Below, piece after piece: positions 24,304-32,699 of a DNA stretch of 64,000 nucleotides. Under the pieces are notes generated by a model. That model was not told the origin of the DNA and searched no databases. It saw only the letters and a list, made by a program, of their open reading frames with translations. Numbering within the stretch: position 1 is the stretch's first letter; each line of letters starts with the position of its first letter. The position numbers and the translations under genes were made by a program. Source of the stretch: Streptomyces sp. NBC_01210 (lineage in GTDB: Bacteria > Actinomycetota > Actinomycetes > Streptomycetales > Streptomycetaceae); contig NZ_CP108549.1 in NCBI RefSeq assembly GCF_036010325.1, positions 7,378,001 through 7,442,000 on the forward strand, read 5' to 3'.

Positions 24304-25722
24304 GTGGTCGCACAGCCCAGGTTTCCGAAAGATGCAGTCGCAGAAGATGCAGTCGCGGCACCGGAGCAGAAGCATCCGGTCGATGAGACGCTGCCTCCTC
24401 TGAAAATGTTCACCAGCGGGCTGCAGCATGTGGCCGCGATGTACGCGGGCGTGGTGGCCCCGCCCATGATCGTGGGGCCCGCCGTGGGCCTCAGCGCCGA
24501 GGAGACAGCCTTCCTGATGGGGGCGAGCCTCTTCACCGCAGGCATAGCCACCCTTCTGCAGACGCTCGGCTTCTGGAAGGTCGGAGCGCGGCTCCCGTTC
24601 GTCAACGGAGTCTCGTTCGCCGGTGTGACCCCGATGATCGCCATCGGGAAGGACCGCGGAGCCGACGGCATCACCGTCATCTTCGGCGCGATCATCGTCG
24701 CCAGCGTGCTGGGCTTCGTCCTCACTCCGTACTTCTCGAAACTGGTCCGCTTCTTCCCGCCTGTCGTCACCGGCACCGTCATCACCCTGATCGGTGTCTC
24801 GCTGCTCCCCGTCGCCTTCAACTGGTCGCAGGGCGGCAACCCCACCGCCGACGGCTATGGCTCGATGAAGAACATCGGCATGGCGGCCCTCACCCTCGTG
24901 ATCGTGCTCGCGCTGCGCAAACTGCTGCGCGGCTTCCTGCAGCAGATCGCCATCCTGCTCGGACTCGCCGCCGGCACACTCATCGCCATTCCGATGGGGA
25001 TGACCAGCTTCGACGCCATCAAGAACGCCGATCCGGTCGGCTTCCCGACGCCGTTCCACTTCGGCGCACCGCAGTTCGAGATCGCGGCGATCGTCTCGAT
25101 GTGCATCGTGATGCTGGTCTGTATGACCGAATCCACCGCCGATATGCTCGCACTCGGCAAGATCGTCGACCGGCCTGCGGACGAGCGGATCATCGAGGGC
25201 GGGCTGCGGGCCGACACCCTCGGCAGCGCCATCAGCCCGCTCTTCAACGGCTTCATGTGCAGCGCCTTCGCCCAGAACATCGGCCTGGTCGCGATGACGA
25301 AGGTGCGCAGCCGGTTCGTCGTCGCCGCGGGCGGCGGCATCCTGATCCTGCTGGGCCTCTGCCCGGTCGCCGCCTCCGTGATCGCGCTCGTTCCGTTGCC
25401 GGTCCTCGGCGGCGCGGGCATCGTGCTCTTCGGCTCGGTCGCCGCCAGCGGTATCCAGACGCTGGCCTCGGCCGCTCTGGAGAAGGGCGAGAACGCCCTG
25501 ATCGTCGCGGCCTCCGTCGGTATCGGCCTGATCCCGATCGCCGCGCCGGACTTCTACCACGCCTTCCCGAAGGACGCGCTCGTCGTTCTCGACTCGGGCA
25601 TCTCCACCGGATGCATCGTGGCGATCGTCCTCAACCTGGCCTTCAACCACCTGGGAAGGAAGGGGAGTTCGCAGGAGCCGGTGGACACCACGACTGGCTC
25701 TGAGCCCGTCACGGTCCACTGA
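24304..25722 (+). CDS. NCS2-family uric acid/xanthine permease
   Basis: 472 residues from GTG 24304, with GGAGG 8 bp upstream; the frame to 24136 crosses the strong hairpin and is rejected. Twelve or more transmembrane helices after LPPLKMFTSGLQHVAAMYAGVVAPPMIVG, a typical nucleobase-ascorbate transporter opening. The family signature QNxGxxxxTxxxSR appears as FAQNIGLVAMTKVRSRFV, and MTESTADMLALGKI carries the substrate-site Glu. Imports urate or xanthine by proton symport. Its place next to uricase and the deaminase favours urate or xanthine over uracil. Confidence 0.93.
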   Translation: MVAQPRFPKDAVAEDAVAAPEQKHPVDETLPPLKMFTSGLQHVAAMYAGVVAPPMIVGPAVGLSAEETAFLMGASLFTAGIATLLQTLGFWKVGARLPFVNGVSFAGVTPMIAIGKDRGADGITVIFGAIIVASVLGFVLTPYFSKLVRFFPPVVTGTVITLIGVSLLPVAFNWSQGGNPTADGYGSMKNIGMAALTLVIVLALRKLLRGFLQQIAILLGLAAGTLIAIPMGMTSFDAIKNADPVGFPTPFHFGAPQFEIAAIVSMCIVMLVCMTESTADMLALGKIVDRPADERIIEGGLRADTLGSAISPLFNGFMCSAFAQNIGLVAMTKVRSRFVVAAGGGILILLGLCPVAASVIALVPLPVLGGAGIVLFGSVAASGIQTLASAALEKGENALIVAASVGIGLIPIAAPDFYHAFPKDALVVLDSGISTGCIVAIVLNLAFNHLGRKGSSQEPVDTTTGSEPVTVH

Positions 25723-25808
25723 TCCATCTGCTGACCAGGCGGTCGGCCAAGCCTGACGGTGATCTCCTGAGTGGCGCCGGCGGTGCCGCCCGGATCTCCG
25801 AAGGTCGA

Positions 25809-25840
25809 AAGGGCCGGGTCCCGTTCGGGCCCCGGCCCTT
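25809..25840. terminator. Bidirectional terminator between permease and chitosanase
   Basis: Arms AAGGGCCGGGTCCC (25809-25822) and GGGCCCCGGCCCTT (25827-25840) pair with one mismatch over GTTC. It serves the plus-strand permease and the minus-strand chitosanase, which converge here. Confidence 0.8.
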
Positions 25841-25850
25841 CGCTCGGCGC

Positions 25851-26711
25851 TCAGTCGATGTGGAAGCTCTCGCCGTAGACCTTCCAGTCCAGCGGCGTGT
25901 TGAGGTTGAAGTTGTTCTTCCTGACGAAGACCCGCTGGGCCGTGTCGACCCGGCTGGTGTCCTCGTGCGCCTCCTCCTGCTTCATCGCCCAGACCCGGGC
26001 GTCGAGGAAGGCGTTCAGATAGGTCTTCTCGTCGCCGCCCTGCGCCGGCGGCTTGGCCTTGGCGAGAGCCTTCTTGCGGATGTTGCTGAAGCCGGTGCTG
26101 TCGCCACCGTCGCCGTGCATCACGATCGCGTCGTAGTAGATGAACTGGCCGAGGACACCGATACCGTCCTGCTTGCCGCGGTTGACCGAGGGGTTGAAGT
26201 AGACCCGGTCGCGCTCGTCGTTCTGGGCCTTCTTGAACTCCGAGTCCTGCGCCGCCTTCTTCCAGTCCTTGGTGAAGTTCGGGTCGAGACCGGCGTGTGA
26301 GTCGCTGCCATCGACCTGGCGCAGCGCGGGCAGGTACTTGGCCAGGACGTTCCCGGGCTTGCGGTCGGTGTAGAGCTCGACCAGATCCAGCATGTCGCCG
26401 GTGCCGGAACAGAAGCCGATGATGCCGGCGGTGTAGCCGCGGCCGTCGCCGATGTCCTCGATGTACTTGTACTGGGCCTTCCAGTCCAGCGAGGAGTTCT
26501 CCGCGCTGGACACGATCTGCATGGCGATCTCCTTCTTCGCCGGGTCGTCGAGCCCGATGGCGGCGGGGGCCGCGGTGGCGCCGACATGCTCGGCGGGCTC
26601 GTCGGAGGTGGCCGCGACGGCGGTGGCCGGCACGGCGAGGAGCGCCACGCCGAGCGCGATGCGGGGGAGGAACCTGAGCGGACGTGGGGCGCGTACGTGG
26701 GGGGTGGGCAC
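25851..26711 (-). CDS. csn: Secreted GH46 chitosanase
   Basis: Hydrolyses chitosan. 286 residues from GTG 26711, preceded closely by GGAGG; the frame to 26822 lacks signal character. Signal peptide LPRIALGVALLAVPATAVAA. The GH46 domain begins LDDPAKKEIAMQIVSSAENSSLDWK (catalytic Glu in AENSS), then YIEDIGDGRGYTAGIIGF (catalytic Asp) and ends DWKVYGESFHID. A near-palindrome lies upstream at 26746-26768. A second GH46 protein is encoded at 28627; the catalytic region is 122 bp identical between them. Confidence 0.95.
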   Translation of the reverse strand: MPTPHVRAPRPLRFLPRIALGVALLAVPATAVAATSDEPAEHVGATAAPAAIGLDDPAKKEIAMQIVSSAENSSLDWKAQYKYIEDIGDGRGYTAGIIGFCSGTGDMLDLVELYTDRKPGNVLAKYLPALRQVDGSDSHAGLDPNFTKDWKKAAQDSEFKKAQNDERDRVYFNPSVNRGKQDGIGVLGQFIYYDAIVMHGDGGDSTGFSNIRKKALAKAKPPAQGGDEKTYLNAFLDARVWAMKQEEAHEDTSRVDTAQRVFVRKNNFNLNTPLDWKVYGESFHID

Positions 26712-26745
26712 CTTGCCTCCATAGGGAGTTCGTCGTTCCGGTGTT

Positions 26746-26768
26746 CTGTTAGGAAGCTTTCCTATCAG
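26746..26768. promoter_or_regulatory. Imperfect palindrome upstream of chitosanase (CsnR-type candidate)
   Basis: Left arm CTGTTAGGAAG and right arm TTTCCTATCAG around a central C, with 9 of 11 positions complementary; it begins 35 bp upstream of the GTG. Streptomyces chitosanase genes are known to carry a palindrome bound by the ROK-family repressor CsnR; the TAGGAA/TTCCTA core fits my memory of that box. No csnR is in the window. Confidence 0.55.
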
Positions 26769-26836
26769 AGTGCGGAAGCGGCGTACACCCCTTCTGCGTG
26801 CGGGAGTTGGGGCCCGCCGCACCGACCTGCGCCTCA

Positions 26837-26914
26837 GTTGCCCGGGTTCAGTCGGTCCCGGTTCGGTTGCCGGGTTCGGTTGCCCCGGTTCGGTTGCCCG
26901 GGTTCAGTTGTCCC
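26837..26914. repeat. GC-rich degenerate tandem repeats
   Basis: Repeated units related to GGTTCGGTTGCCCGGGTTCAG occur about four to five times between 26837 and 26914, overlapping the 3' end of the catalase-like gene. The array lies in the gap between that gene and the chitosanase promoter. Confidence 0.7.
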
Positions 26915-28013
26915 GGTCCAGCAGCTCCGCGCTGCTCGCCGGCTCCACGCGCGGCTGCCCGTTGATGCGGTGCCGCTCGATCGAGGAGCGGCGGTAGACC
27001 TCCTCGCGCACTCGTTGGATCTCACCGATCGGCCGGTGGTCCTCGCGCGTGCGCCAAGGGGTGATCGATGTACCGTCCGCGGCGGTCAGATTCTCCTCGC
27101 TGCCGATGTCCTGCCGCGGGATCGCGATCCGGCCGACGGTCACCCACGGCGAGAGCTGCTCGGGCCACTCCACCGAGGTGTTGTCCACCGGCATCCGCGT
27201 CAGATCGGTGTTGAGCTGAACCTGCAGCTCGAACTCGTGGTCGCGCTCACCGGCCTCCGCCACCAGCGTGTTGCGGAACGCCTCGCCGTCCGCCCGCACA
27301 TCGACCGTGAGATGCGTGACGGGCGAGACGGGAACGGTCCGCACTTTCGCGATGTGGTCGCCGTACCGGAAGGCGCCCATGCTGTTGTACGTGTACGAGA
27401 GGAGGTTCTGCCGCGGGACCTGTGTGAAGGACAACATCGCGAACAGCTCGTCCCACAGCCACTCGTCCGAGGTCTCCAAGGTCCCCCGCCTGGTGAGGAA
27501 TTCGCCCATCCATGACTTCCGCCGAGCCGGGTTCACCAGCGCGTCCGGCAGCTCGGCGAACAGCTCCTCGATGACCATGTAGTCGTACGCCGTATTGGCG
27601 AAGAAGACCCGGTTGTTGATCAGGTTGAGGTCGAAGGTCGTCGCCTCGGCCTCATCGGTGAGCAGCGAGTCGCCGGGCACCCCGAACATCTTGATTCCCA
27701 TGCCGCAGGCCGCACCGAGCAGCGAGTCGGCCCGCAGATGCCCGAGCCCGTTGGAGTAGCGGACGACGGCGTCGTAGGTACCGGGCTCGGCGAAGATCCC
27801 CTGGGCGTACGGCCCCGGCAGCTCACCCACCGTGACGGTGGCCTTCACCAGTCCGTACGTCTTGCCGTGTGCCGTCCTGACCGCACGGCCCACGCCCTGC
27901 CGCTCGACGGACTTCCGGGTGCGCCGGGCGACGTTGCTGACGACCTCGTCCAGCTCCTGCTGGTAGGTGGGTCGCTCGACGGGGGTGTACGTCTCGTACC
28001 TGACGAAATCCAT
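26904..28013 (-). CDS. Catalase-like haem protein
   Basis: 369 residues from ATG 28013, with AGGAGAGG upstream; the frame to 28061 reads through the likely operator. Short, catalase-core family without the full catalase fold. Visible marks: VERQGVGRAVRTAHGKTYGLVKATVTV, GTYDAVVRYSNG (catalase-like distal region) and YNSMGAFRYGDHIAKVR (proximal-type segment). Related srpA-like proteins have peroxidase or organic-peroxide activity. It follows an OhrR-type regulator gene with an AT-rich palindrome between, so peroxide-inducible expression is likely. Confidence 0.82.
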   Translation of the reverse strand: MDFVRYETYTPVERPTYQQELDEVVSNVARRTRKSVERQGVGRAVRTAHGKTYGLVKATVTVGELPGPYAQGIFAEPGTYDAVVRYSNGLGHLRADSLLGAACGMGIKMFGVPGDSLLTDEAEATTFDLNLINNRVFFANTAYDYMVIEELFAELPDALVNPARRKSWMGEFLTRRGTLETSDEWLWDELFAMLSFTQVPRQNLLSYTYNSMGAFRYGDHIAKVRTVPVSPVTHLTVDVRADGEAFRNTLVAEAGERDHEFELQVQLNTDLTRMPVDNTSVEWPEQLSPWVTVGRIAIPRQDIGSEENLTAADGTSITPWRTREDHRPIGEIQRVREEVYRRSSIERHRINGQPRVEPASSAELLDRDN

Positions 28014-28056
28014 GGCGGGCCTCTCCTCTGTCGCGTGTCCTGAGAGAAAGATAGCC

Positions 28057-28073
28057 TGCAATTAAGTTGTGCA
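28057..28073. promoter_or_regulatory. OhrR-type operator candidate
   Basis: TGCAATTAAGTTGTGCA is an AT-rich near-palindrome in GC-rich DNA, starting 44 bp upstream of the catalase-like gene. OhrR regulators typically bind boxes with CAATT/AATTG arms; the regulator gene is immediately upstream. Confidence 0.6.
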
Positions 28074-28184
28074 CGATGTAACTGGTTGTGACAGTCGCCA
28101 CGTCGAATCGCCGCGTGCTTCTGGTTCGCTTTTGGTTTGCTTCTGGCCGGCCGTGCTTCTGGTGGGCCGTGCCTCTGTCCGGGC

Positions 28185-28622
28185 TCAGCTCAGGCGGTCG
28201 ACCAGCTGCCGCAGCTGGTCCCGCAGCCGGTCGGCCTCATCCGCGGTCAGCCCGTACCTCCGGCCCATCGCCGTCGGCACCCGCTCGGCCCGCTCCCGCA
28301 GCGCCTCGCCCCGCTCCGTCGCCGCCACCATGACCAGCCGTTCGTCGTCCGTCCGCCGCTCCCGCTGCAGCAGCCCGGCCGACTCCAGCCGCTTCAGCAG
28401 CGGCGACAGCGTGCCGTAGTCGAGGCCGAGTGCCGCGCCGAGCTCCTTCATCGGGACCTCGCCGCGCTCCCAGACGGCCAGCATCACCAGATACTGCGGA
28501 TAGGTGAGCTCCAGCTCCGCCAGCACCGGCCGGTACGCCGCGGTCACCGCCCGGGAGGCGGAGTACAGCGCGAAGCACAGCTGGTCGTCGAGCACGGTTG
28601 AGCCTGTCCGGTTCTCACCCAT
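28185..28622 (-). CDS. OhrR-type MarR-family peroxide-sensing regulator
   Basis: 145 residues. N-terminal LDDQLCFALYSASRAVTAAYRPVL places a Cys at residue 16, the reactive Cys of OhrR sensors. Winged helix: YPQYLVMLAVWERGEVPMKELGAALGLDYGTLSPLLKRLESAGLLQRER, then DERLVMVAATERG as the wing. Normally represses an organic hydroperoxide defence gene; here the downstream target appears to be the catalase-like protein. It is 4 bp after the second chitosanase gene. Confidence 0.88.
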   Translation of the reverse strand: MGENRTGSTVLDDQLCFALYSASRAVTAAYRPVLAELELTYPQYLVMLAVWERGEVPMKELGAALGLDYGTLSPLLKRLESAGLLQRERRTDDERLVMVAATERGEALRERAERVPTAMGRRYGLTADEADRLRDQLRQLVDRLS

Positions 28623-28626
28623 GGCC

Positions 28627-29433
28627 CTATTCTGCGTCGATGCGGTAGCTGTCGCCGTACACCTTCCAGCGCAGCGGCGGCTCCAGGCCGAGCCTGCCCT
28701 CCCGTACGAAGACGCGCTGAGCCGTCTCGATGCGGCTGGTGTCCGTGTGTGAAGGCTCCCGTCGGATCGCCTCCACGCGCGCGTCCAGAAACGCGTTCAG
28801 ATACGCCTTCTCGTCGCCGCCCCGCGCCGGCGGCTTCGCGGTGCGCAGGGCTTTCTCCCGCAGCGAGCGGAAGCCGACCGACCCCTTCGTGTCGCCCGAC
28901 CCGTGCATCACATACGCGTCGAAATAGATGAACTGCCCAAGCGCGCCAAGACCGTCCCGCTCGGCCTGCCGCACCGAGGGCGTGAAGTACGCCCGGTCCC
29001 GCTCCGCGTCCTGCGCGGCCCGGAGAGCCGGGTCGGAGACGGCGGCGCGCGCCCACGCGTCGGTGAACGGACGGCCGAGGCCCTCGTGCGAATCGCTGCC
29101 ACGGACCGCCCGGAGCGCGGGCAGGAACGGCGCCAGCGCATTGCCGGGCCGCGCCTTCGTATAGCGCTCGACGACCGCGAGCATGTCGCCGGTGCCGGAA
29201 CAGAAGCCGATGATGCCGGCGGTGTAGCCGCGGCCGTCGCCGATGTCCTCGATGTACTTGTACTGGGCCTTCCAGTCCAGCGAGGAGTTCTCCGCGCTGG
29301 AGACGAGCCGCATCGCGATCTCCTTCTTCGCCGGATCGTCCAGCCCGGCGGCGGCCGGCTTCTCATCGGACCCCGCGCACCCGGCAAGCATCAGCAGCAC
29401 CAGCGCGAGCAGCGCTCTGAACAAGGACTTCAT
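28627..29433 (-). CDS. GH46 chitosanase, predicted lipoprotein
   Basis: 268 residues from ATG 29433. Lipobox VLLMLAGC (Cys near residue 19), so it is anchored to the membrane, unlike the secreted paralogue. GH46 core: LDDPAKKEIAMRLVSSAENSSLDWK and YIEDIGDGRGYTAGIIGF keep the catalytic Glu and Asp; ends RWKVYGDSYRIDAE. The rest diverges from the first chitosanase, except for 122 identical bases over the catalytic block. A GGGAGGGGG ribosome site lies upstream, after the exonuclease stop. Confidence 0.92.
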   Translation of the reverse strand: MKSLFRALLALVLLMLAGCAGSDEKPAAAGLDDPAKKEIAMRLVSSAENSSLDWKAQYKYIEDIGDGRGYTAGIIGFCSGTGDMLAVVERYTKARPGNALAPFLPALRAVRGSDSHEGLGRPFTDAWARAAVSDPALRAAQDAERDRAYFTPSVRQAERDGLGALGQFIYFDAYVMHGSGDTKGSVGFRSLREKALRTAKPPARGGDEKAYLNAFLDARVEAIRREPSHTDTSRIETAQRVFVREGRLGLEPPLRWKVYGDSYRIDAE

Positions 29434-29453
29434 GACGTTTCCCCCTCCCGGGG

Positions 29454-30053
29454 TCAGCGCCCCGGCCACGCCATGAGATTACTGAACAGCTCCGCCTGCT
29501 CGATCGCGTCGTCCAGAGCGTGGTGGGTGTGCCGCCGCTTGGAGAGCAGTCCGCGCGGCATGGTGCCCTTGGCGACGGCGCGCAGGGGGAGCCGCGCCTT
29601 GGTTGCGTACAACGTCTTCATGTCCAGACATCCGGAGTGCCCGAAGGGGCTCGCCCCGGTGAAGTGCATCAGATACCAGTACAGGAAGGTCCAGTCGTAC
29701 GAAGCCGGGTAGCCGCACATCACCGGCTGAGCGCCCCCGCCCACCGTGTTGCTCACCTCGCGCACCCAGGCGCTGAACTCGGCCATCGCGGCGGCCGGTT
29801 CACTGCCCTCCGCGATCAGCCGGTCCCGGTCGAGCCCGCTGACCGCGAGGGCCTCGGGCACGAAGTCTTCGCTGATGGGCCGCAGTTCGCGGTAGAAGGT
29901 GTGCGCCTCGGGGTCGGTCGGCGTATAGCTCGCGGGGTCCTGGCGGCCGGCCACCGCCGCGCCGAAGCTGATCATCGAGTACGGGCCGGGGATCGGGCCG
30001 TCGGCCTCGATGTCGACGGAGATATAGAGGCTGGGCTTTACATGACGTGCCAT
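29454..30053 (-). CDS. DEDDh-type 3'-5' exonuclease
   Basis: 199 residues from ATG 30053; the long frame to 30701 is antisense to the next gene. Exo I DxE in LYISVDIEADGPIPG, Exo II Asp in YPASYDWTFLYWYL, Exo III as HTHHALDDAIEQAELF. It is a stand-alone RNase T/DnaQ-like nuclease; RNA or DNA substrate is not evident. It lies 20 bp upstream of the lipoprotein chitosanase on the same strand, perhaps co-transcribed. Confidence 0.85.
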   Translation of the reverse strand: MARHVKPSLYISVDIEADGPIPGPYSMISFGAAVAGRQDPASYTPTDPEAHTFYRELRPISEDFVPEALAVSGLDRDRLIAEGSEPAAAMAEFSAWVREVSNTVGGGAQPVMCGYPASYDWTFLYWYLMHFTGASPFGHSGCLDMKTLYATKARLPLRAVAKGTMPRGLLSKRRHTHHALDDAIEQAELFSNLMAWPGR

Positions 30054-30205
30054 GCCGCGAGCATCGCATCGGCGCTGCTCCCGGCACATCCGGATATTGG
30101 GTGCGGACTGCTCACACCCCGTCCGGCTCCGACGCCCGGGCGACGAACGGGCCCGGGCGATCCTGGCGCCTGAGGCGGCGGACGCCTCCTGCGCCCCACG
30201 GGCGG

Positions 30206-30808
30206 TCAGTCCCCCGGCTGCCAGTCGGGGCGGCGGCCGCTGAACCCGACAACCCGGTCGAGCAGCGGCGCGTTCTCGGGCACCTCCACGACGGGGCCGA
30301 ACAGTCCGCCCCGGCCCGGGGCGTCGCCCGCCGGCTTCAGCACGCCGTACGACACCTCCAGGCTTGCCTCCCCGGGGGCGTACTCCTGCCCGGTCGCACG
30401 AGCCAGGTCCCAGCCGTGGATGACGAGTTCGTTCAGGGCGACCCGCCCGGCGATCGCGGCCGGGAAGGTGATGCCACCCGCCTGGGTGTCGCCGTCCCAC
30501 GCCGTCGGCGCCGTCCAGGATTCCGCCAGTTCCTCCAGTCGCCGGGGAAGGACGGTGCGCCAGTCGTCGTCGAGGACGGGCAGCACGGACCCGGGGTCGG
30601 TGTTCGTCGAGGGCCCGAAGTCTTTCCGTGCGGCGTCCCGGAAGGCGGTGGACAGCCCGACGAGGTGGCCCAGCAGCTCCCGTACGGCGTACTGGGGACA
30701 AGGGGTCGGGTCATCGAGCCGGGCGTCGTCGACGCCGTCGATCAGCTGAGCCACGGCGCGGGCGGCGGGGTGGAGGTCGGGGGAGGAGGCCTGTGAAGTG
30801 GTGTCCAT
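30206..30808 (-). CDS. TIGR03086/DinB-like metal-binding protein (maleylpyruvate isomerase fold)
   Basis: 200 residues from ATG 30808. Motifs of the actinobacterial TIGR03086 group: LDDPTPCPQYAVRELLGHLVGL near the N-terminus and VALNELVIHGWDLARATGQ, where the two His residues are expected metal ligands. The family belongs to the mycothiol-dependent transferase/maleylpyruvate isomerase superfamily; individual substrates are mostly unknown. No linked mycothiol gene is seen. It is followed by the exonuclease after 152 bp of apparent non-coding DNA. Confidence 0.82.
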   Translation of the reverse strand: MDTTSQASSPDLHPAARAVAQLIDGVDDARLDDPTPCPQYAVRELLGHLVGLSTAFRDAARKDFGPSTNTDPGSVLPVLDDDWRTVLPRRLEELAESWTAPTAWDGDTQAGGITFPAAIAGRVALNELVIHGWDLARATGQEYAPGEASLEVSYGVLKPAGDAPGRGGLFGPVVEVPENAPLLDRVVGFSGRRPDWQPGD

Positions 30809-30909
30809 ACAGTGCAGACGTTTCGGCCCGTCGAAAGTCATCGCTCCTTCGACCGAGTCATTCGTGGCCGGGTGCGGCCGGCGGCCGCCTTGCTGCTCCG
30901 GATCTACCA

Positions 30910-32358
30910 TCATCCGCTCGAAATGTGTCGCGAGAGAGCACGGCTTCCCACCGCAATGGTGAGCGCGACGACGATCAGAATCGCCGCGACAGCGAATGTG
31001 ATCCGCATACCGGTGGCAACGGCCTCGGGACGCGCCGTTGTGACGTCGGTCGACGCCGACGCGAACGCGAACACGGCGCCCATGACCGATGCGCCGGTGA
31101 TGAGCCCGAGATTGCGCGACAGGTTGAGCATGCCGGAAGTGACGCCCCGCTGATCCGGGCGGATATCTGTCATGACGGCGGTGTTGTTGGCCGTCTGGAA
31201 CACCCCATAGCCGACGGTGATGACCACGATGGGGGCGATGTAGCCGAAGATGCCGAGCGTCGCCGATGTCATGGACAGACTGAAGGAACCGGCCGCTATT
31301 CCGAGCAGCCCGACGGTGGTCATGCGGTGTACGCCAAAACGGTCGGCGATGCGACCGGCCGGCACCCCGGTCAGCGCAGTGACAAGCGGACCGACCGACA
31401 AGACGAGTCCGACAAGAGCCTCATCGAGCCCGAGCGTACGAGAGAGATAGAACGGCCCGACCACCAGCGTAGCCATCATCACCGTCGAGACGAGGGCGCT
31501 CATGGCGAGGCTCGCGCTCAGCGCTGGATCGCGGAACATCGCCAATCGGATCAAGGGTGATGACGCTCGCGCCTCGGCGCGCACAAAGAGGCCGACTCCG
31601 AAGGCAGCGGCCAACAGCAGAGCCATATTGAGCGAACCGAAACTGCCGCGCCCCATTGTCATGGCGAGTGCATAAGCCGCGAGCGTCAGAGCAAGCAGCA
31701 GTGTGCCCACATTGTCGAAGCCGGCCCGATCGGTCCTGGGCTCCCGCTGGTCAACGGGCAGGTAGCGGTGCGCGAGAAGAAGAGCCAGGATACCCAGCGG
31801 TGCGTTGACCAGGAAGATTGCCCGCCAACTGAGTCCGGAGATCAGAGCGCCGCCCAGCGATGGACCGAGAGCGGTGCCAATCGCGGACATCGTTCCGAGC
31901 AGCCCCATGGCGCTGCCGGTCTTTGCCTTCGGAACCGTCTCACCAACAAAGGCCATGGTGAGGGCCACCATGATGGCCGCTCCGAGGCCCTGCGCCGCCC
32001 GGGCTGCAATCAGCAGCCAGAGCGTGGGCGCGACGCCGCACAGGACCGAGGCCACCGTGAACAGCAAGATTCCGGCCAGTAGCAGCCGTCGGCGGCCGAT
32101 GATGTCACCGAGCCGTCCGACGCTGACGATCAGCGTGGTGATGGCGAGGAGATAGGCGAGGACGATCCACTGGACTTCCTGGAAGGAGGCGGTGAACGCC
32201 TGTGCCAACGTCGGCAGGCCGACATTGGCGATGCTGGTGCCGAGCGAGGACAGCAACATGGACAGCGAAAGGCCGGCGAGGGCCCACCGAACCGAAGGCG
32301 TCCGCTCCGCACTTCTGGCTGCAGCCTCATCCTGTCCTGCACTGATTGGCTTCAACAT
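30910..32358 (-). CDS. MFS multidrug exporter (DHA2, 14-TM type)
   Basis: 482 residues, start ATG 32358. DHA2-family layout: antiporter motif GLPTLAQAF near TM1, motif A as GRLGDIIGRRRLL, motif C-like SAIGTALGPSLGGAL. About 14 hydrophobic segments to the C-terminus. Codon use is visibly different from neighbours, with more A/T in third positions (for example atcagaatcgccgcgac near the 3' end), which suggests acquisition from outside Streptomyces. No regulator adjoins it. The upstream 340 bases contain an 18-bp tandem repeat array. Confidence 0.9.
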   Translation of the reverse strand: MLKPISAGQDEAAARSAERTPSVRWALAGLSLSMLLSSLGTSIANVGLPTLAQAFTASFQEVQWIVLAYLLAITTLIVSVGRLGDIIGRRRLLLAGILLFTVASVLCGVAPTLWLLIAARAAQGLGAAIMVALTMAFVGETVPKAKTGSAMGLLGTMSAIGTALGPSLGGALISGLSWRAIFLVNAPLGILALLLAHRYLPVDQREPRTDRAGFDNVGTLLLALTLAAYALAMTMGRGSFGSLNMALLLAAAFGVGLFVRAEARASSPLIRLAMFRDPALSASLAMSALVSTVMMATLVVGPFYLSRTLGLDEALVGLVLSVGPLVTALTGVPAGRIADRFGVHRMTTVGLLGIAAGSFSLSMTSATLGIFGYIAPIVVITVGYGVFQTANNTAVMTDIRPDQRGVTSGMLNLSRNLGLITGASVMGAVFAFASASTDVTTARPEAVATGMRITFAVAAILIVVALTIAVGSRALSRHISSG

Positions 32359-32445
32359 GGACTCCGCTCTTTGGTGACTCCCGAAGCCCGGTCGTCAGGT
32401 GACGGCGGGCAGGGCAGCCGGACGTTGCCGGCAGGTGGTGGAAGC

Positions 32446-32527
32446 TGTGGCCCAAGGCTGAGATGTGGCCCAAGGCTGAGATGTGGCCCAAGGCTGAGGG
32501 GATGGCCGGAGGCTGAGGGGATGGCCG
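32446..32527. repeat. 18-bp tandem repeat array upstream of MFS gene
   Basis: TGTGGCCCAAGGCTGAGA at 32446-32463 is repeated at 32464-32481 and 32482-32499 (last base changed). Two to three diverged units (GGATGGCCGGAGGCTGAG) follow to about 32527. It stands between the MFS start and the methyltransferase stop, in the only gene-free DNA there (32359-32699). Confidence 0.85.
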
Positions 32528-32699
32528 GAGGAGTCCGACCGGTTTCCCGGGACGCGGGTGTGCCGGGCAACGGTCATGACCCAATCCGAGGGCCCGCCGG
32601 ACGCCATCGCCTTCCCCACCGGGTTCATTGCGCCCGACCCTCTGCGTGCGCAGGCCCGTTCCGGCCCGGATGCCGCCGCCCCCCCCGTGTCCGGCACGG

